Of a stretch of 64,000 bases of DNA, positions 61,640 to 64,000 are shown piece after piece. Source of the stretch: Chimonanthus salicifolius (taxonomy: Eukaryota; Streptophyta; Magnoliopsida; Laurales; Calycanthaceae); assembly GCA_013350335.1 (NCBI GenBank), contig CM023538.1:57394769-57458768 (forward strand), read 5' to 3'. Made by a program: the position numbers and the translations under genes. The notes beneath the pieces were generated by a model that was not told the origin of the DNA, searched no databases, and saw only the letters and a program-made list of their open reading frames with translations. Numbering within the stretch: position 1 is the first letter of the stretch; each line of letters begins with the position of its first letter.

Positions 61640-62396
61640 AACAATATCAGACATAGATAGGTGGTGGGAGTCGGGCAAGGAGGAGACCTAAGCTGCGCTT
61701 TTGGAGAGGCTTCGGTTGCTGACACTTGGGGGGCTTTCAGTACAATTTCTTAAAATTGTATTATTCCTCTCCTACCATATGCTCCAAAGAGTGGAAAATA
61801 GGACAAGACTCTACAAAGCCGAGCATCTATGGAAGACGTTAGAAATCTTCCACGCAAATGAAAGTTGGGACACAAAGAAAGGAATGGACCACTGAATGCG
61901 AAACTTATCCAAAATGCCAGCCCAAACTAATGAGGATTAGGGCAATGGATGAGAAGGTGGTTGGCATCCTCTGAAACACAGAGGCAAAAAGGACAAGGCG
62001 ACAAGCACTGACTAAAGATCTACCCCTTTTGCGCAAATTGTCTTAAGTGAGAATCTTACCTAGACCTGCTGTCCAAAGGAAGCTAATGGCTCTAGAAGGG
62101 GATTCAGAAGCCCAAATGGATAGATCAACTGTCAGAGGCAACTCTCTCTTGCTGAACCACTCAAAGAAAGACTTCACCGTGACGAATCCAGAAGAATCAG
62201 GCCACCAAAGCATGGAATCATCAACAGTAGCATGGATACGGGCTGATACAAAGGGTATACTTGGTAGGTCATTCATTGATAGAGATTGAGAATGGTTTTC
62301 ATTCATAATTGGATGATAAAAAACCCTCAAAAAGGCACCCAAAAAAAGAATCAAAGTCATTCTTGACTGGCCACGTAGGCTAATTTTGCCTACCAA
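61640..62396 (-). mobile_element. LINE reverse-transcriptase C-terminal fragment
   Basis: The - strand frame 62396-62043 reads DDSMLWWPDSSGFVTVKSFF, then SPSRAISFLWTAGLGKILT. That is the W-x-P-S-G-x-F-V-K-S and FLW pattern of the LINE zinc-binding domain. Beyond a stop it continues DNLRKRGR and a NHLLIHCP-type segment down to about 61900. Decayed, upstream of the first visible RING1 exon. Confidence 0.7.
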
Positions 62397-62399
62397 ACA

Positions 62400-64000
62400 A
62401 CTAACTTTTTGAGAATCATTCTAGTTCCCAACAATTTATCATCATTCTAAATGCTAAACAAGCTGAAAGAGATATTCTTGAAGCTTCCTTTTCTGTTGAA
62501 AGCATCTTTATCACAATTAGCATTCAAAAAGGAAAAAAAAAACTAGAACAATTTTCAACATTCATAATGGTTACCCTAATTTCATCTATCCATCTGGCAA
62601 AGTTGTGATCTATGAACTGATATGCAATAAGCTGCATTTTGTGCCTTTTGTTCTGTTCCTGGGTGATATTCTAAATCTTAAAGCTAGGGAGAGAGCACAT
62701 GCACTCTCTTCCATTTTCTCAAATTTTGCCAACATCTATAAATTGAAGAAAGCCCCACTGAGGTATTATTAAAGTTGAAAAGGCAGAGGCAAGTAAGGGA
62801 GGACGAAAACATGAGTTTCTTAAGGAGAGAGAAAGAAATAGTAAAACAAGGAAATACAGAGTTACTTCCGCCGTTGCTTTTAAAGCCACTTAAATTTGCC
62901 AACAAGAGAGGCAGCAAAGTTAACATTATGCACTTTCCATATTATTTGCAGGACCTACTTTCTATGTATTTTCTATATTGTTTGTGGAAGAAACTTTGAT
63001 CAATAGAATGATTTTTTTTAGAAGGGTCTAAGAATGAATGTGACATTCGGAAAAAGATTTATTCTGAATGAATCAATAAAGATATACTTCCTAAGCACTC
63101 TAAACTTGATGGTTTTAAATTATTATTTTTTATCTCTAAATGTTCGTTATTTAGGGCCTATTTTGATTTGATGAGATAAGTCCATCAGAAAAGACGAAAC
63201 ACGAAATTAAATTTAATGGAATACACTTAGGCCTTGGACCAGATCAAGCCACTGCTAGGAAAGGGCACAATGCTGAAACAAATTTTTAAAAGGTGAACCA
63301 AACTTTGAGCTTTGTCAAATAATGCCTACAAAGAAGCTCTCTTGTCCCTGGAAGTCCAATTTTGTTTAGAGCCACTTAAACCAATAAATGGAAGACAAGA
63401 AAATAGACCACAAAACTTTACATTTGTTTTTCACCAATATGTAAAATGCTCTTAACCAACGCATAGGCATGATGGACATAACAAATAGTTCGCCACCTCC
63501 ACAACCACCTGGCATAAAATGCACCAATTTCATAATACAAGCATTCCTTTCGCTTTCTATTTTCTTTCTTTGAAATCGGAGAACCAATCTATGGTTATAC
63601 GTACATTATCCTGCCCGCCTCTTGTCCTCTCATTGGTGACTCGTGCTTCCCTTCCCATCCCCCAGGAACATGCACCTCTTGCCAACCTTCACAACCTTCC
63701 ATATGAGTGCTTCAGTTCCAATACCTTTACCATCCTTCTAGTGCAGTTTGAAGACCCCTTCGCGAATGGATTGATTCACACTAGCTTGAGCCCGTGTATG
63801 GTCTTTGCTTCATCCGTCACGAAGGTGGTTCGCTCTTGTTGCCTACTTCGTCATTTGGCTCTTCAGAATTGGACTCCACCTCTGTTTGGTATCTCATGAG
63901 AGTCTCCTTTGCTATGGCAATGTTGCAGTTCTTTTGCCCGATTTCAACTTGAGGTCGAGTTCTTTTTCAAGATCGAGGGACTGATGTAGGACAAAGAACG
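62400..64000. other. Right edge, no gene recognised
   Basis: Probably still RING1 intron or upstream region. The frame at 63519-63899 is open but matches no domain I know. I looked for the acidic first RING1 exon on the - strand and did not find it. Confidence 0.45.

Noticed and set aside
63519..63899. 126-residue + strand frame at the right edge
   Set aside because: Open and fairly GC-rich but matches no family I recognise and has no splice or promoter context; perhaps a retroelement remnant.
59123..64000. Search for the acidic first exon of RING1
   Set aside because: No Asp/Glu-rich - strand exon ending in the required phase was seen.

Overview
This window is nuclear DNA from a flowering plant. 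The evidence is spliced genes with GT-AG introns and unmistakable plant-type proteins: a GTE bromodomain protein, a plant RING1, SWI2/CHR9, eIF3f and SF3A1. The rest is AT-rich intergenic and intronic DNA full of small plant transposons (TRIM, tRNA-derived SINEs, solo LTRs, LINE tails, MITEs). Introns of 3 to 5 kb loaded with transposons suggest a non-grass, probably woody lineage. I cannot name the species from sequence alone.

Five protein-coding genes are supported. On the + strand: (1) a GTE/BET bromodomain-NET protein, 3666-13238, with its N-terminal exon(s) not found and probably left of the window; (2) translation initiation factor eIF3f, CDS 15936-25931, with a 5'UTR intron; (3) an SNF2 helicase of the SWITCH2/CHR9 (ERCC6L2-like) group, 30567-42047, eight exons, complete and in frame. 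On the - strand: (4) splicing factor SF3A1, 48664-46036, two coding exons; (5) a Polycomb RING1-type E3 ubiquitin ligase, 59122-52373, whose first exon lies beyond the right edge. SWI2 and SF3A1 converge tail to tail. GTE, eIF3f and SWI2 lie head to tail. The genes form no single pathway; they cover chromatin reading, chromatin modification, DNA repair or remodelling, splicing and translation.

The most notable signal inside genes is that the frame breaks in two, perhaps three, of these housekeeping genes. In eIF3f exon 2, one A appears to be missing near 17629, and both the family sequence and the splice phase require it. In SF3A1 exon 1, the frame changes inside the proline-rich region near 46825-46850, which would cut off the ubiquitin-like domain. 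In GTE, the exon at 4629-4683 does not keep phase. SWI2 and RING1 are clean. Assembly indels are the simplest explanation, but real allelic lesions or duplicate copies have not been excluded.

The repeat landscape includes a TRIM with a tRNA-Met-type primer site (817-1183), two copies of one long LTR family (8078-8942, nested inside another retroelement; 37056-38133, with an AATAT target duplication), a 1.55-kb terminal-inverted-repeat element in an eIF3f intron (20009-21554), several MITE-like hairpins, four or five SINEs, LINE fragments and a 51-bp tandem array. I found no CRISPR array, rRNA gene or functional tRNA gene, and no convincing novel multi-gene system.
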